64,000 nucleotides of DNA from Sinorhizobium medicae (GCF_007827695.1 NZ_VITA01000008.1:62001-126000), one strand, 5' to 3'; shown: positions 48,043-62,311, counted from the first letter of the stretch. The notes: generated by a model not told the origin, from the letters alone. A program made the numbers and translations.

Positions 48043-49290
48043 TCAGAACCTGACCTTCAGCGATGTCGAGATCGCCCCGACGAAGTCGTTGTCGAAATCG
48101 TAGGTGACCTCATTGCCGATCCTCTCGCCATTGAAACTGACCGGGCCGGAACTCCCGCTGGTCAAAATACCGACACTGCCAGCGAGGCGAAGTTCGACGT
48201 TCTCCGTCGGAGTATAGGAGACGCCGGATCCCAGCAGCCACGTGTCGGTCTGGGTGCCATAGCCGTGACTCGTACCGCGGTCCCAGGTGAGGCTGACCGC
48301 GCCGCTCCACTGATCGTTGAACTTATGGCCGACGCCGCCGGTAACGGTCCAACCGTCGCGATAAAGGAGATCAAGGGTGGTGCACGGCGTAAGCGGTGAG
48401 GCGGTCGCCGGGCAGAACTCGAGGACTTGCAATTGGCTCCAGTCCGTCCACTTGACCGAGCCGAAAGCCAACCAACCAGGAGCAATACCGGACTGCACCT
48501 TTAGTTCCAGCGAGTCCGGCATCGAGGCGGAACCCGAAACATCGTATTTGGTGCCACGGATCGGTCCACCTGGCGTCGGGAATGCGAACTGCGTCAGGTC
48601 AATGAATCCGGACAAATCGTCATAGTCGACCTTGCTGTTGTAGACGAGACTTGCCCGCATTGCATATTCCGGAATCTCATAGGCGATACCGGTGCGCCAA
48701 CCCCACGCCTCGCCTTCGAGTTCAAGTCGGCCAACACCGGTAAGCGGCGCTACCGCGATTTCGGGGGCGACGAGCCTATCTTTGAAGCCGCCGATTTCCT
48801 GGTAGAAACCACCGCCGATGATGCGCACGACACCGGGGCCTACGTCCCACTTATAGGAGCAGGTGGCCGCATAATTGTCGCTTTCGACTTTCGTTTCGAT
48901 GTTGTCGTTCGCACCCATCCAATTCTTGCCTGGATTGGTGTGGGCGCCCCAAGGCTGGGAGTAGTCCGCCATACAGTCAATGCTGTCACCCAGACCAGCC
49001 TTTACTCCAATACGGGGCGCCCAATAACTCTCCGTGTCCCGAACGCTTGTGCTTCCCCCACCGATCCCGTTGGAGCCGATCCCATTTGCCGGGTTGATAT
49101 CGGCGACATTCTTCAGCTCACGCTGCGGATTAACGTAGGTCGCCGTCGCTTCGGCCGCATAGTCCGACGGGTCGAACAGAAGATCGATATTATAGCCGCT
49201 GCGCTCCAGCCCTCCCGCCTGCGCAGCCGAGGCCACGAGCATTCCGGCAACCGCAGCCAGAACACCCCGCTTCAATCCAATCCGAGCCAT
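48043..49290 (-). CDS. fadL: FadL/OmpP1/TodX-type outer-membrane transporter
   Basis: The 415-residue protein is a FadL-type barrel for hydrophobic compounds, such as long-chain fatty acids; in S. meliloti a FadL homologue also helps take up long-chain acyl-homoserine lactones. A signal peptide (RGVLAAVAGMLVASAAQAGG) leads into the plug region (GLERSGYNIDLLFDPSDYAA), barrel strands throughout, and a terminal Phe (SLKVRF). AGGAGC precedes ATG 49290. Whether it is the AHL-linked copy is not clear. Confidence 0.85.
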   Translation of the reverse strand: MARIGLKRGVLAAVAGMLVASAAQAGGLERSGYNIDLLFDPSDYAAEATATYVNPQRELKNVADINPANGIGSNGIGGGSTSVRDTESYWAPRIGVKAGLGDSIDCMADYSQPWGAHTNPGKNWMGANDNIETKVESDNYAATCSYKWDVGPGVVRIIGGGFYQEIGGFKDRLVAPEIAVAPLTGVGRLELEGEAWGWRTGIAYEIPEYAMRASLVYNSKVDYDDLSGFIDLTQFAFPTPGGPIRGTKYDVSGSASMPDSLELKVQSGIAPGWLAFGSVKWTDWSQLQVLEFCPATASPLTPCTTLDLLYRDGWTVTGGVGHKFNDQWSGAVSLTWDRGTSHGYGTQTDTWLLGSGVSYTPTENVELRLAGSVGILTSGSSGPVSFNGERIGNEVTYDFDNDFVGAISTSLKVRF

Positions 49291-49667
49291 AAAGCTCCTC
49301 CCCTGCATTCCAAATGATGCGACCATTCACCTCGTGCCGCGCTTGAGGTGAGTATCCTCACGATTGCGTGAAATGGCAAACCGCCGGGCCCCGAACCGCC
49401 TTGGCGGAGACCTCCGCCAAATTTACGTAAGACCTTCATCTTTTGGCCGCAATTCGTAAATTCCGGATTTTTATTCCTCAAATGGAGGGAAAACAGAGGC
49501 CAGCAAGAAAAGCATCCTAGTGTCAAACCGAACTGTGACGCTGGAACAACAATGTTGCTTTTTGCAAATTAGGTCACCCAAGCACCGTTGAAATCCGACC
49601 GGGCAAAACCCATGCGTGTATTGTCGTCTTTCCTCTCCGGCCAACCGAATCACATGGAAGCCGCTAT
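49291..49667. other. Gap between FadL-type gene and valS terminator
   Basis: No gene seen. It contains the fadL promoter region, an AT-rich stretch (about 49450-49580) and no open frame with a credible start or conserved content. Confidence 0.4.
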
Positions 49668-49697
49668 AAAAAATCCGCGGCAATGCTGCCGCGGATC
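49668..49697 (-). terminator. Terminator of valS
   Basis: On the complement, ATCCGCGGCA-GCAT-TGCCGCGGAT is followed by TTTTTATAG, a textbook rho-independent terminator 24 bp past the stop. Confidence 0.9.
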
Positions 49698-49720
49698 ATG
49701 GTCTCGCCTCGTGGTGACCT

Positions 49721-52564
<2,844 letters not shown>

Positions 52565-52870
52565 TCTTCAGCCGATTTTTTGGAGATTGATGTCAGCGTT
52601 TGTAAACCGGAACGCCCGGGGCGAGTCAACCTGAACGGGGAAAAAGCCGCTTTCATCGCGAACGCGGCCTCCTCGTTGAAACACTTTCGATCAGTGATGG
52701 TAACGGTTTCCGTTCGGACGTCCAGCCATCGCAGGTCCTTGGTTGAAAGAACCCTTCGCACAGCAGACGCGGCGGTGCCGATGACAAGCGCGAAAACGCC
52801 AGGCAAAATCGAACGGTCAATTCAGCTTGCACACAGGCGGCTTGCCAGCCCTGAGGTGCTATGCACCGAT
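52565..52870. other. Gap between popZ and valS
   Basis: 306 bp, no gene seen. It contains a weak 5-bp stem (GCCGC/GCGGC) with a TTTTT-type tract on the complement (52640-52668), a possible popZ terminator, and presumably the valS promoter. Confidence 0.35.
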
Positions 52871-53653
52871 TCAGCGCCGCGGCCCGCGGGCCACCCGTTC
52901 GATTTCCTCGCGCACCAGTCTCTCCACCAGAGTCGGCAGGTTGTCGTCCAACCATTCCTGCAGCATCGGGCGCAGCATCGCCTCGGCGATTTCGTCGAAG
53001 GAACGGCGAGGACCGTTCTCCACGGCATGCGCCAGTTCGTCGAAGGCGCGCGCCACCTGGCGGCTGACAGCCGGGGAAACGATCGAGCCTGGCGCGCTTT
53101 CCGGCTCGGCTGGCTCTTCCGGTGCGGCCGCATGCGCATCCACTGCCGGCTCCCCGGTTGCAGGGGCCGGGTCGCCATGCGCCGGGAAGCGGCTCACAGA
53201 ACCTCCTGTGGCCGCATTCGACGCGAGGGCAGCCGAAGAAGGGAACGCCGCAACGCGTGAAATCACAGGGCTATCCTCTGGCGAACGCGCATCCGCTCCC
53301 CCTGTTTGCTCTCTCTGTGGCGTATGCACCGCCTGCCGCTCGGACGCCGCCCTCACCCTTGCCGCAACATCTGCAAGCGAAAGCGGCGCAGTCGAGGACA
53401 GTGATGAGCCGGTACGGGTTTCGGCCACCGATTGTGACGACCCCACGGCGGAAAATCGATCTTCAATGGAACCGAAATCGTTCGCTTCTGTCTCGGAATC
53501 GATCGAATGATCGGCATCATCGCCGCCGTCGTCCTCGAAACTCTGCCGCATGGAGGTTCCGGTCGGCCCAGGCTCGTTACTCTCGATGATCTTGCGAATG
53601 GATGCCAGAATCTCATCCATCGAAGGTTCGCGTGCGACGTTGAGCTGCGCCAT
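52871..53653 (-). CDS. popZ: PopZ-like polar organizing protein (DUF2497)
   Basis: The 260-residue protein has PopZ's plan: short N-terminal helix (EPSMDEILASIRKIIES), a long acidic, Pro/Ala/Ser-rich disordered middle, and C-terminal helices that make the pole-forming scaffold (SFDEIAEAMLRPMLQEWLDD, NLPTLVERLVREEIERV). PopZ anchors centromere-bound ParB at cell poles in Caulobacter and rhizobia. Start MAQLNVAREPS at 53653. valS follows, the conserved neighbour. Confidence 0.85.
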   Translation of the reverse strand: MAQLNVAREPSMDEILASIRKIIESNEPGPTGTSMRQSFEDDGGDDADHSIDSETEANDFGSIEDRFSAVGSSQSVAETRTGSSLSSTAPLSLADVAARVRAASERQAVHTPQREQTGGADARSPEDSPVISRVAAFPSSAALASNAATGGSVSRFPAHGDPAPATGEPAVDAHAAAPEEPAEPESAPGSIVSPAVSRQVARAFDELAHAVENGPRRSFDEIAEAMLRPMLQEWLDDNLPTLVERLVREEIERVARGPRR

Positions 53654-53903
53654 TTCAATCCCCGTTTGCTGCGGACGAACACGGAAAAGCCTTCCGTGTG
53701 CCGATTCGAACAAACCTTAAGTGAGTTCGCCGGCGAAACAAACGCCGCGAATCAGCTCCGTAAATTCTTGCACAGATTTGTTTTTTTCGGCAGAGGCCAT
53801 GGCGACTGCGCCGTAACGCGAAACGCCGCGGTCCCTTATCGGCCACGCGGCGTCGTGCGTCATGTTCATGATTTCAGGCCGTACCGGCCTAAACCATCGT
53901 AAT

Positions 53904-55274
53904 CTAGCGTCCGTCGACGGTACGCAGTCCGAACCACTTGTCCTTGACGGCCTCGTAGTGTTCCTCGGCCCGGTATTCAGCCACCTGGAGGCCCTGACTC
54001 CTGACGGTGAGGTGCCCCATTGCGGCGAGCAGGGCATAACTGGCAACCACGGCATCACGCTGCGCCCCGGCCAGCGACTCCTGCGCATCCAGAACGTCCT
54101 GCTGTGCATCGAGCACATCCAGTGTCGTGCGCTGGCCGACCTTGCGTTCTTCGATCACGCCCTCCAGCGCCAGGTTCGCGGCGGAGATCTGCGACCTGCT
54201 GGCTCGGATTCTGGCGAGCGCGGATTCGAGCTGCGCATGGGCCGAGACGACGGTCTGCTGCACCGAAGCGCGTGCAGAGTCGACGAGGATCCGCTGCTGT
54301 CCGAGTATTTCCTTGGCTTGGCGAATCTGACCATATTCCGCACCGCCCTGATAAATCGGAACTTCGAGCCGGGCCGTGACACTCGCGGTCGTGTCATCAA
54401 GCCCCTGACCGGCATTTCCGGTGTTGCGCGTTACGGCGCCCTGGAGGACGACGCCGGGCAACATCGTGCCTTCGGCGGACTTGACCTGATAGCCGGCCGA
54501 ATCGACGGCATATTGAGCCGCCAGGATTTGCGGGTTTTCGCGCAGCCCGGTCGCAACGGCCTGGTCGAGCGACCTTGGCATGGCCTTGGTCGCAGGCCCC
54601 GGCTGCCTGATGCCGGTCGGCGCCGCGCCGACGATCTGCACATAAACCGCCTCGCTCTGCTTCAGCTGCGCGACGGCAGCGACGAGCAGCGACTGAGCGT
54701 TGGCGAGTTCCGCCTGCGCCTGGCTCACATCGGTCCGCGTGCCCTCGCCCACATCGAGGCGGGCCTGCGCTGCGTTCAGCTGCTCCCTGAGGAAGGCCAG
54801 GTTCTGCCGGCGGATGGAAACGATCTGCTGGTCGCGTGCGATGTTAGCATAGGATTGCGCGGCCGAAAGCAGGATCTGAATCTCATTGGCCTTCAGCGTT
54901 TCGCGACTCGAAAAAACCTCCGCTTCGGCGGCGCGGACATTGTTCAGCGTCTGAAATCCATCGAAGATCATCTGCGTGATGGAGATGCCTACCTGCCCGG
55001 CATGAAGGTCTTGCGCCCGACTTTTTTCCTGGTCGAGCCGCGTCAGGGTTCCCGTCGCGGATGCGGAAATCTGCGGCCGAAAGCCTGACTTCGCGATCGG
55101 AACCCCTTCATCCGTAGCCCGCAACCCGGCGCGAGCGGCATTGAGATCCGGGTTGTTCGCATAGGCCTTGGCCATCGCCCCGAAAATCGTCTCCGCGAGA
55201 ACGGCATGGGGCGCGAGCAGCACACTGGTCGAGACAGCCGCCCACAAGGCTGCTTTGCGGACAATCGACACCAT
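53904..55274 (-). CDS. tolC: TolC-family outer-membrane efflux protein
   Basis: The 456-residue outer-membrane channel has a signal peptide (VRKAALWAAVSTSVLLAPHA, cut after LAE-type site) and paired TolC repeats with long helices: QILLSAAQSYANIARDQQIV, LRENPQILAAQYAVDSAGYQ, and LGQQRILVDSARASVQQTV. GGAGGG precedes ATG 55274; the longer frame to 55352 is not needed. In S. meliloti TolC is important for stress tolerance and exopolysaccharide and nodulation. It likely shares a transcript with the upstream Pcm-like gene. Confidence 0.94.
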   Translation of the reverse strand: MVSIVRKAALWAAVSTSVLLAPHAVLAETIFGAMAKAYANNPDLNAARAGLRATDEGVPIAKSGFRPQISASATGTLTRLDQEKSRAQDLHAGQVGISITQMIFDGFQTLNNVRAAEAEVFSSRETLKANEIQILLSAAQSYANIARDQQIVSIRRQNLAFLREQLNAAQARLDVGEGTRTDVSQAQAELANAQSLLVAAVAQLKQSEAVYVQIVGAAPTGIRQPGPATKAMPRSLDQAVATGLRENPQILAAQYAVDSAGYQVKSAEGTMLPGVVLQGAVTRNTGNAGQGLDDTTASVTARLEVPIYQGGAEYGQIRQAKEILGQQRILVDSARASVQQTVVSAHAQLESALARIRASRSQISAANLALEGVIEERKVGQRTTLDVLDAQQDVLDAQESLAGAQRDAVVASYALLAAMGHLTVRSQGLQVAEYRAEEHYEAVKDKWFGLRTVDGR

Positions 55275-55557
55275 CTTCCCTCCGATCAACCGAGGCAGCA
55301 TTTGCCACCCCCGCATTTCAGCAGGCCAATCGCCTTTCGGCGGCCTGCACAAACCTTACGGTGAAGCTCCGCGCCACCCATGGCGGGCAAATCACCGCTT
55401 CCAAGCTCTTTTGAACTCCGGATTCGGTCCTACGACAACTGCGCACCGACCCTCTACACGGCCATTTCAAAAAGAAACAAATAATACGTTGCCGTTCGGC
55501 AACATTGCAGTTTCAGCGTCAACACTCATATGTTGAGCTACCTCAATAAGAGGCCCA

Positions 55558-56217
55558 TCAAAAAACAAAACTACGCTCGAGAAGGAAACCGGGAAGCGGT
55601 TTCACGGCCGTATTGAAGTCAGCTCGCTCCGATGTCATGCCCGATTCGCGCGCATAAAGTTTTGCACGGGAAGCGTTACCAAAACCTTCCACCGTCACGA
55701 GGCGTCCACCGTCGCGAAGCTGCTCGAACAGTTCGGCCGGTATGATTTCCACTGCACCGTTGACGAAGATTACATCATAGGGTGCTTCCGCCGCATAGCC
55801 TTTGGTCAGATCGCCACTCACGACGGCGACGTTGTCATAACCGAGACGCGACAGCGTTGCCGTGGCCGTCGCAGCGAGGGCTTCGTCGCTCTCCAGGGCC
55901 ACGACGGAACCGGCGAGAAGCGAAAGCAATGCCGAAGCGTAGCCAGTGCCGCAGCCAATCTCGAGGACCAGGTCGGATTTCGAAATTTCTGCGAGCTGAA
56001 GCAGCTTCGCCAGCGGCGATGGCTCCATCAGGTAACGCGGCTGCACCCCGCCCACGAGTTCGACGTCGGTGTCGATATAGGCCAGTTCCCGCATCTTGGC
56101 TGGAACGAACTCCTCGCGCGGCACCGACAGGAAGGCGGACAGGACTGAATGCGACGTCACATCCGTGGTCCGGATCTGGTTGTCCACCATCTTGATGCGG
56201 GCTGCTTCGAAGTTCAT
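55558..56217 (-). CDS. Protein-L-isoaspartate O-methyltransferase family, second copy
   Basis: The 219-residue product starts MNFEAARIKMVDNQIRTTDV and has motif I LVLEIGCGTGYASALLSLLA, then VVALESDEALAATATATLS and PYDVIFVNGAVEIIP. This branch, usually upstream of tolC in alphaproteobacteria, differs from the surE-linked pcm (28765-29418) and its substrate is not shown. The 283-bp gap to tolC holds no gene. Confidence 0.82.
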   Translation of the reverse strand: MNFEAARIKMVDNQIRTTDVTSHSVLSAFLSVPREEFVPAKMRELAYIDTDVELVGGVQPRYLMEPSPLAKLLQLAEISKSDLVLEIGCGTGYASALLSLLAGSVVALESDEALAATATATLSRLGYDNVAVVSGDLTKGYAAEAPYDVIFVNGAVEIIPAELFEQLRDGGRLVTVEGFGNASRAKLYARESGMTSERADFNTAVKPLPGFLLERSFVF

Positions 56218-56296
56218 GATATTGCCTCGTGTCGGAATGGGCGCGGCGCCTTGGAATAGCGTTCGATCTGGCGTCGGGCTGCTGCCACTCTGTTGC

Positions 56297-56339
56297 CTGA
56301 AGCGTGTCGCATCAATCGAAATCATGCGACACGCTTCAG
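56297..56339. repeat. 16-bp perfect inverted repeat upstream of the second Pcm gene
   Basis: CTGAAGCGTGTCGCAT (56297-56312) and ATGCGACACGCTTCAG (56324-56339) flank 11 bp. It sits between exbD and the next leftward gene. It could end exbBD transcription or be a repeat known in Sinorhizobium intergenic regions. No T-run follows. Confidence 0.8.
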
Positions 56340-56505
56340 TTTGTTGTCTTTGCGCATATGCTCAGGACCGCTTCGCAGCCTGTGCACGTGCACAAAGCTC
56401 ATAGATCGCCGCACGTCCGGTTTCAAGCGACTGCATATCTGCGCACGCAAAAAGGCGTCCGTCAGTCGTGTGTCGGCATGGCGGTGCAGAGCATAAGGAG
56501 GTTGC

Positions 56506-56931
56506 CTAGCGGGCGGGCGCTGCTTCCAGACCGACGAGTGCGATCTTGGCGTAGCCGGCATTCTGAATGAGGTTCATCACCGTCATCAGTTCTCCATAGT
56601 CGACCAGCCGATCGGCGCGCAGGAGCACGCGCGTCTCCGTATTGCCGCCGGTTGTCCGGTTCAACTCCGACACAAAGGCCTCGCGAGGGGCCTCTTCATT
56701 GCCGACGGCAAGCGTGAGATCGGCCTTCAGGGTGACGAAGACCGGTTTGTCGTCACGCGGCGCGGGTTTTGCCACCGATTGCGGCAGATCGACCTTCATG
56801 TCGACGGTCGCCAGCGGCGCAGCCACCATGAAGATGATGAGGAGCACGAGCATGACGTCGATGAAAGGGGTAACGTTGATCTCGCTGTTCTCGTCGAGAT
56901 CGCCGCTGCCTTCGGATGTTTTTCCTGCCAT
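56506..56931 (-). CDS. exbD: Biopolymer transport protein ExbD
   Basis: The 141-residue inner-membrane protein has one helix with the conserved Asp: INVTPFIDVMLVLLIIFMVA, then a periplasmic domain (LLRADRLVDYGELMTVMNLI). With ExbB it powers TonB-type energy transfer. No tonB gene is adjacent. Confidence 0.93.
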   Translation of the reverse strand: MAGKTSEGSGDLDENSEINVTPFIDVMLVLLIIFMVAAPLATVDMKVDLPQSVAKPAPRDDKPVFVTLKADLTLAVGNEEAPREAFVSELNRTTGGNTETRVLLRADRLVDYGELMTVMNLIQNAGYAKIALVGLEAAPAR

Positions 56932-56938
56932 CCCTTGC

Positions 56939-57916
56939 TTATCCGATTCTGGCGATAGCGTCTGGGCCGTGGGTGAAGCTGTCCTGGCGGCGCGACGCTT
57001 TGCGGGCGTGACGATGATCCAGATCGCGGCTTACCAACCTCTCAACGGCTGCTCCCGCATCCGCAAGGATGAGCTTGTAGCCCCCGACCGACCGGGCGAA
57101 GTAATTGTAGATCACCACCGCAGGTATCGCCGCGACGAGTCCTATTGCCGTCGCCAGCAGCGCCTCTGCAATACCCGGCGCAACAATGGCGAGGTTGGTT
57201 GTCTGCGCCTTGCTGATGCCTATGAAGGAATTCATGATACCCCAGACGGTACCGAAGAGGCCAACGAACGGTCCGACGGACCCGATGGAGGCCAAAATCC
57301 CGGTACCGGCGCTCATCCTCTTGCCGGCGCGAACCTCTATACGCGTAAGCAGCGAAGAGACGCGTTCCTTCACCCCGGCTGACGGCGTAAGATCCAGAAC
57401 GGCCTCGGAGCGTGTCATTTCGTCGATCGCCGCAGTGACCATGTTTCCGGCGACGCCGGAGCGGCGCTCGAGCTTGGAATGAACCTCGGCCAGGCCATTT
57501 GCCGAAACGAGATTTGCTACGGCGCGCTTGAGACGCGACTTGGCATAGGCGAGTTCCAGCGTCTTGACGATGAAGATCGCCCAGGTTGCGACGGATGCAA
57601 GCGCAAGAGCGATCATCACCGCTTTAACGACGATATCGGCGGCAAGAAACATTCCAACCGGCGAGAGATCGTGCGGAAGCACCGGGTTCGCTCCCTCCGC
57701 CGTTGCGCCGTCCGTCGCTGCCTCGACCGACTCGCCCGCCTGCAGGAGCGGTCCATCGGCGCCCGACACGTCCGGCGCCGCAGGCTGGGCGTCGACCGAA
57801 ACGGAATTGGGCTGTTGTGCGGTCTGCGCAAGCCCGGCACCAACCGGACCGAAAAGAAAGACAGTGAGCATTGCGGTCAGCAACAGGTTCAATTTCGACC
57901 GGACCCGATCAGACAT
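56939..57916 (-). CDS. exbB: Biopolymer transport protein ExbB
   Basis: The 325-residue protein has an N-terminal signal-like helix (LNLLLTAMLTVFLFGPVGAG), a spacer rich in Ala/Gln/Ser, then MotA/ExbB helices: VKAVMIALALASVATWAIFI, GSVGPFVGLFGTVWGIMNSF and EALLATAIGLVAAIPAVVIY. GAGGAACGAG precedes ATG 57916. exbD follows after 7 bp. The extended N-terminus is common in rhizobial ExbB. No obvious iron-regulatory box was found upstream. Confidence 0.92.
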   Translation of the reverse strand: MSDRVRSKLNLLLTAMLTVFLFGPVGAGLAQTAQQPNSVSVDAQPAAPDVSGADGPLLQAGESVEAATDGATAEGANPVLPHDLSPVGMFLAADIVVKAVMIALALASVATWAIFIVKTLELAYAKSRLKRAVANLVSANGLAEVHSKLERRSGVAGNMVTAAIDEMTRSEAVLDLTPSAGVKERVSSLLTRIEVRAGKRMSAGTGILASIGSVGPFVGLFGTVWGIMNSFIGISKAQTTNLAIVAPGIAEALLATAIGLVAAIPAVVIYNYFARSVGGYKLILADAGAAVERLVSRDLDHRHARKASRRQDSFTHGPDAIARIG

Positions 57917-58141
57917 CTCGTTCCTCTTTTCCGCATCCGCCCGGGCGTCACGGGCCTGCAATCAACTCTTCAACAATCTGGTGGGCGCGGCATGCAAGCC
58001 GCATCCGCTCGCGTCCCGCCCAGCTTGCCGGCGGAACGCCTTCGCAACGCTCTTTACGACAAACGATGGAGGAATGACAAGATTGTGGAGTACAATAATC
58101 AAGAATATGGCAGCAGATGGGGCGATGTTGATCGCGCGGCC

Positions 58142-60541
58142 TCAAAGCGGTGACCCCTCAGGCACGAAACTGCCGGCCCGCCAGTCATAGCGGCGATGAC
58201 GCTGCCAGGGTCTTTCCGTGGAGGAGAACGAGCCGACGACCTGCATGCGCGGTGATCCCGCCTGCTCCGGCACGGCATGAATTTCAACGGACCCCGTGCG
58301 TCGCAACGTCCTGGTGCTTATGATCAGCGATGCGCCGGGCGGGCAGGCTGCCACAGGCCGGCGGCTGGCAACGACGACCAAATCGGCGTGACCGCACAAG
58401 AGGGGCACCAATTCGGCCTTTTCGACAATCGCTACTGTCCAACCTTCCCGGCTACGACCGACGCACCCGGTGCCTTTCCGGCACGTAAAAACGCCCACTT
58501 TGGCGGAAGCCAGCAAAGCTGCCGTGTCGACGTCGCTTCCCGCGTACACAGGGAGATCGAGCGGCACTGCATGCTCTGAGACGGCAAGCGCCCGCCGCCA
58601 TTGCGAGAAGATGAACTCCGGCGGACGGCTCCGATTGGTCGCGATCGCATCAGCGGTGACGAGGCCGACCAGTTGAGCGTCCTCGGATATTACGATCGAC
58701 GGGCGCTCCTCCCGCGGATCGAGAGCAATCACGCATACACCCAACGCGACGAGCCCAGCGCCTCCAAGAGCCAATCGCGTTCTCAACACGCAAAGCAGCG
58801 TGCCGCCGAGGGCGATGAGAAAGAAGGGCCCATCGGCCATGCGCCCGGTCGTCCACTCGCCATCGAGCGCGGCGACATATCGCGCGACCGCCATCATCCA
58901 ATCCAGCCCCTGCCCCATGATCACGAGCGGATAATGTTCGAGCCCAAATGGCATGAGCAGCATCGCGAACAGCGCGAAAGGCATAATGAGTACGCTGGTC
59001 AGAGGGGTCGTGAGAACATTTGCGACCAGCCCGTAGGCGGGAAGCCGGTTGAAATGGGCAGCCGCGTAGACAGCGGTCGCCATTCCGCCAATGAGGGAAG
59101 TGGCAACGGTGCCTACAGCGAGGCTGGATACGGCGCCCATGCCCGGCCGGCTGCCCGAGCTCTCTCGATGCTTTCTCCTCTGGTCGCGCCAGCGGGCATA
59201 GCCCGCCACAAGGGCAAGCGTCGCCGCAAAGGACATTTGAAATCCGGGTCCGGCTGCCGCCGACGGCGTCCAGGCGAGAATGATCAATGCGGCGAGCGCG
59301 ACGTTGCGCAGGCTGATCGAAACGCGGTCGAACAGCACTGCGACGAGCATGATCGAAATCATTATCCAGGATCTGACTGCCGAGACGGCGCCACCGGAAA
59401 TCAGGATATAGAAGAAGACCATGAGAAGAGCGCCGACGGCGGCAATCTTCTTGGCGGAGTGCCTTTCGGCCAGGCCGGGAATGAGGCTCAGCAGCGTCCG
59501 GGCGCCAATCAGAAAGGTACCCGCGGCGAGCACCATGTTAAGCCCGGAGATCGCAAGGACATGCGAGAGGCCGGCCGCACGCAATGTCTCGACCGCCTCT
59601 CGGCTGATCGCGCGCTCCTCGCCGGTCACGAGCGCGGCAGCGATCGCACCCGTGTCGCCACCGATCGCCGAGCGTATGCGGTTGCCGATCGCCTCGCGGA
59701 CCGGTGCCAGATATGCAGCCGCCCGTTCCCCGAGCGAAGTTTCTGCTATGTCTCTGCCTGACGCGGCGCCCGCCAACGCCCGCGGCGCACCATAGAAAAA
59801 CCCCACCGCGCCCAAGCCTTTGAAATAGGCGCCGAAAGCGAAGTCGTTGAGACCGGGCAGAGCAGGCCCCGAAGGCGGCGACAAACGGGCCTTGCCTTCG
59901 ATGATCGCCCCGATGGCAAAAGGCTCGTGGCGGCTCCGCGCCAGAAGCGTTGTCCTTTCCGGTGCCCTGCGCAGCCGCGGGTTCGATGTTTCCTGTATCT
60001 CCACGAGATAGCGCCAGCGTCCCCTGTCGTCCGGATCCCGTGACAAAACCGTCCCGCGAACAGTCGTTGTCACGGGCGCGTCGAGAATGACGGTGTCGCG
60101 CCTGGCCGTTTCGGCCGCGGCGAGCAGCATGCCGGCAGCAAACAGTGCCGGCGCGACCGCCAGAGGCCGCCAGGGGCGGAGGTTCCCTCGGCAAAGCAGC
60201 GCAGATATTCCGAAAACGCAAAGCAGCGCTGCAAGTTTAGCGGTTCCGACGGTTTCGGGCAGCGCAAACCATGCCAGGGATCCGAGCGCGAGCACGACCG
60301 GAACCAGGACGAAGCCGTGGCCGTATTCCTGCTCTTCGGCGGCCGCACGACTTATCCCGCGGGAGACAGCGGCGGCGGTGGAACGAGTCCTGTTGCGAAT
60401 GGTTGCAGAACGCCGGTCGGCAGGCGCTCGGCCGGCGGAGGCGATCGCCAATTTGCCGGCGACGACCCCGGTGCCTTCGGCGGGGGGCGGAGAGCTGTGC
60501 TCGTCGTCGCGCAAGACAATCCGTACCTGACTCTCCGCCAT
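58142..60541 (-). CDS. comEC: ComEC/Rec2 family DNA-uptake channel protein
   Basis: The 799-residue membrane protein has an N-terminal DUF4131 region (LALGSLAWFALPETVG, YLVEIQET), the Competence domain with SHVLAISGLNMVLAAGTFLI and VSAVRSWIMISIMLVAVLF, and a C-terminal beta-lactamase-like part that lacks the clear HxHxDH metal motif. ComEC moves single-stranded DNA inward in competent bacteria; its activity here is unknown. GGAG precedes ATG 60541; the frame is open to 60610. It is divergent from gltA. Confidence 0.88.
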   Translation of the reverse strand: MAESQVRIVLRDDEHSSPPPAEGTGVVAGKLAIASAGRAPADRRSATIRNRTRSTAAAVSRGISRAAAEEQEYGHGFVLVPVVLALGSLAWFALPETVGTAKLAALLCVFGISALLCRGNLRPWRPLAVAPALFAAGMLLAAAETARRDTVILDAPVTTTVRGTVLSRDPDDRGRWRYLVEIQETSNPRLRRAPERTTLLARSRHEPFAIGAIIEGKARLSPPSGPALPGLNDFAFGAYFKGLGAVGFFYGAPRALAGAASGRDIAETSLGERAAAYLAPVREAIGNRIRSAIGGDTGAIAAALVTGEERAISREAVETLRAAGLSHVLAISGLNMVLAAGTFLIGARTLLSLIPGLAERHSAKKIAAVGALLMVFFYILISGGAVSAVRSWIMISIMLVAVLFDRVSISLRNVALAALIILAWTPSAAAGPGFQMSFAATLALVAGYARWRDQRRKHRESSGSRPGMGAVSSLAVGTVATSLIGGMATAVYAAAHFNRLPAYGLVANVLTTPLTSVLIMPFALFAMLLMPFGLEHYPLVIMGQGLDWMMAVARYVAALDGEWTTGRMADGPFFLIALGGTLLCVLRTRLALGGAGLVALGVCVIALDPREERPSIVISEDAQLVGLVTADAIATNRSRPPEFIFSQWRRALAVSEHAVPLDLPVYAGSDVDTAALLASAKVGVFTCRKGTGCVGRSREGWTVAIVEKAELVPLLCGHADLVVVASRRPVAACPPGASLIISTRTLRRTGSVEIHAVPEQAGSPRMQVVGSFSSTERPWQRHRRYDWRAGSFVPEGSPL

Positions 60542-60847
60542 TTCCGCTCCGCGCGCCGCAACTTTAGCGATCATGCAGGCAACGCGACGACCTTGCAACT
60601 CGAAGGTCAATGCTCAAAAATGAGGCAGACCAGATAGAATGGTCCCGCATTATCAGCTTAGCGATCATTGATCTCCCTGAACGAATTGCCGTAACATGCG
60701 TTTGTTGCGTTGCCATATGTGGTTTTCGCATCGCACAAGTTTGCCTTTGGTACTGCTTGGCAGTCGAAAATAAATCATATAGCAAATTCGCACCGCTCAA
60801 ATTCGCGGCACAGAGCTATGCCACGATGCCACAACACGGAGGGTCCC

Positions 60848-62137
<1,290 letters not shown>

Positions 62138-62161
62138 ACGGCGAACGCAGGCAACAAAAAG

Positions 62162-62202
62162 CCCCACCAACCGTCATCCTCGGGCTTGACCCGAGGATGA
62201 CG
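62162..62202. repeat. Palindromic repeat, copy 1, after gltA
   Basis: CCCCACCAA is followed by a 13-bp perfect stem (62172-62184 with 62190-62202, CGTCATCCTCGGG) and CTTGA loop. The same 37-bp unit recurs at 62312-62348 with a few changes. It may end gltA transcription; it resembles GTCATCCTCGGG palindromes common in Rhizobiales intergenic regions. Confidence 0.75.
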
Positions 62203-62311
62203 CGAGGGGCGTCGCGGCACGTTCGCAAAACCTATGATTGCCTCGGCCGTTCGCAGTGCGGACCACCAGCCGATGGCTGCACGGACCGCCCCGTGCCGTT
62301 CTCGTGCGCTA

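Noticed and set aside
57917-58141. Irr or RirA iron box upstream of exbB
   Set aside because: No convincing match to the known iron-control motifs on inspection.
58142-58900. Intact metallo-beta-lactamase domain at the ComEC C-terminus
   Set aside because: The HxHxDH metal-binding motif is not visible, so I describe the domain as degenerate.
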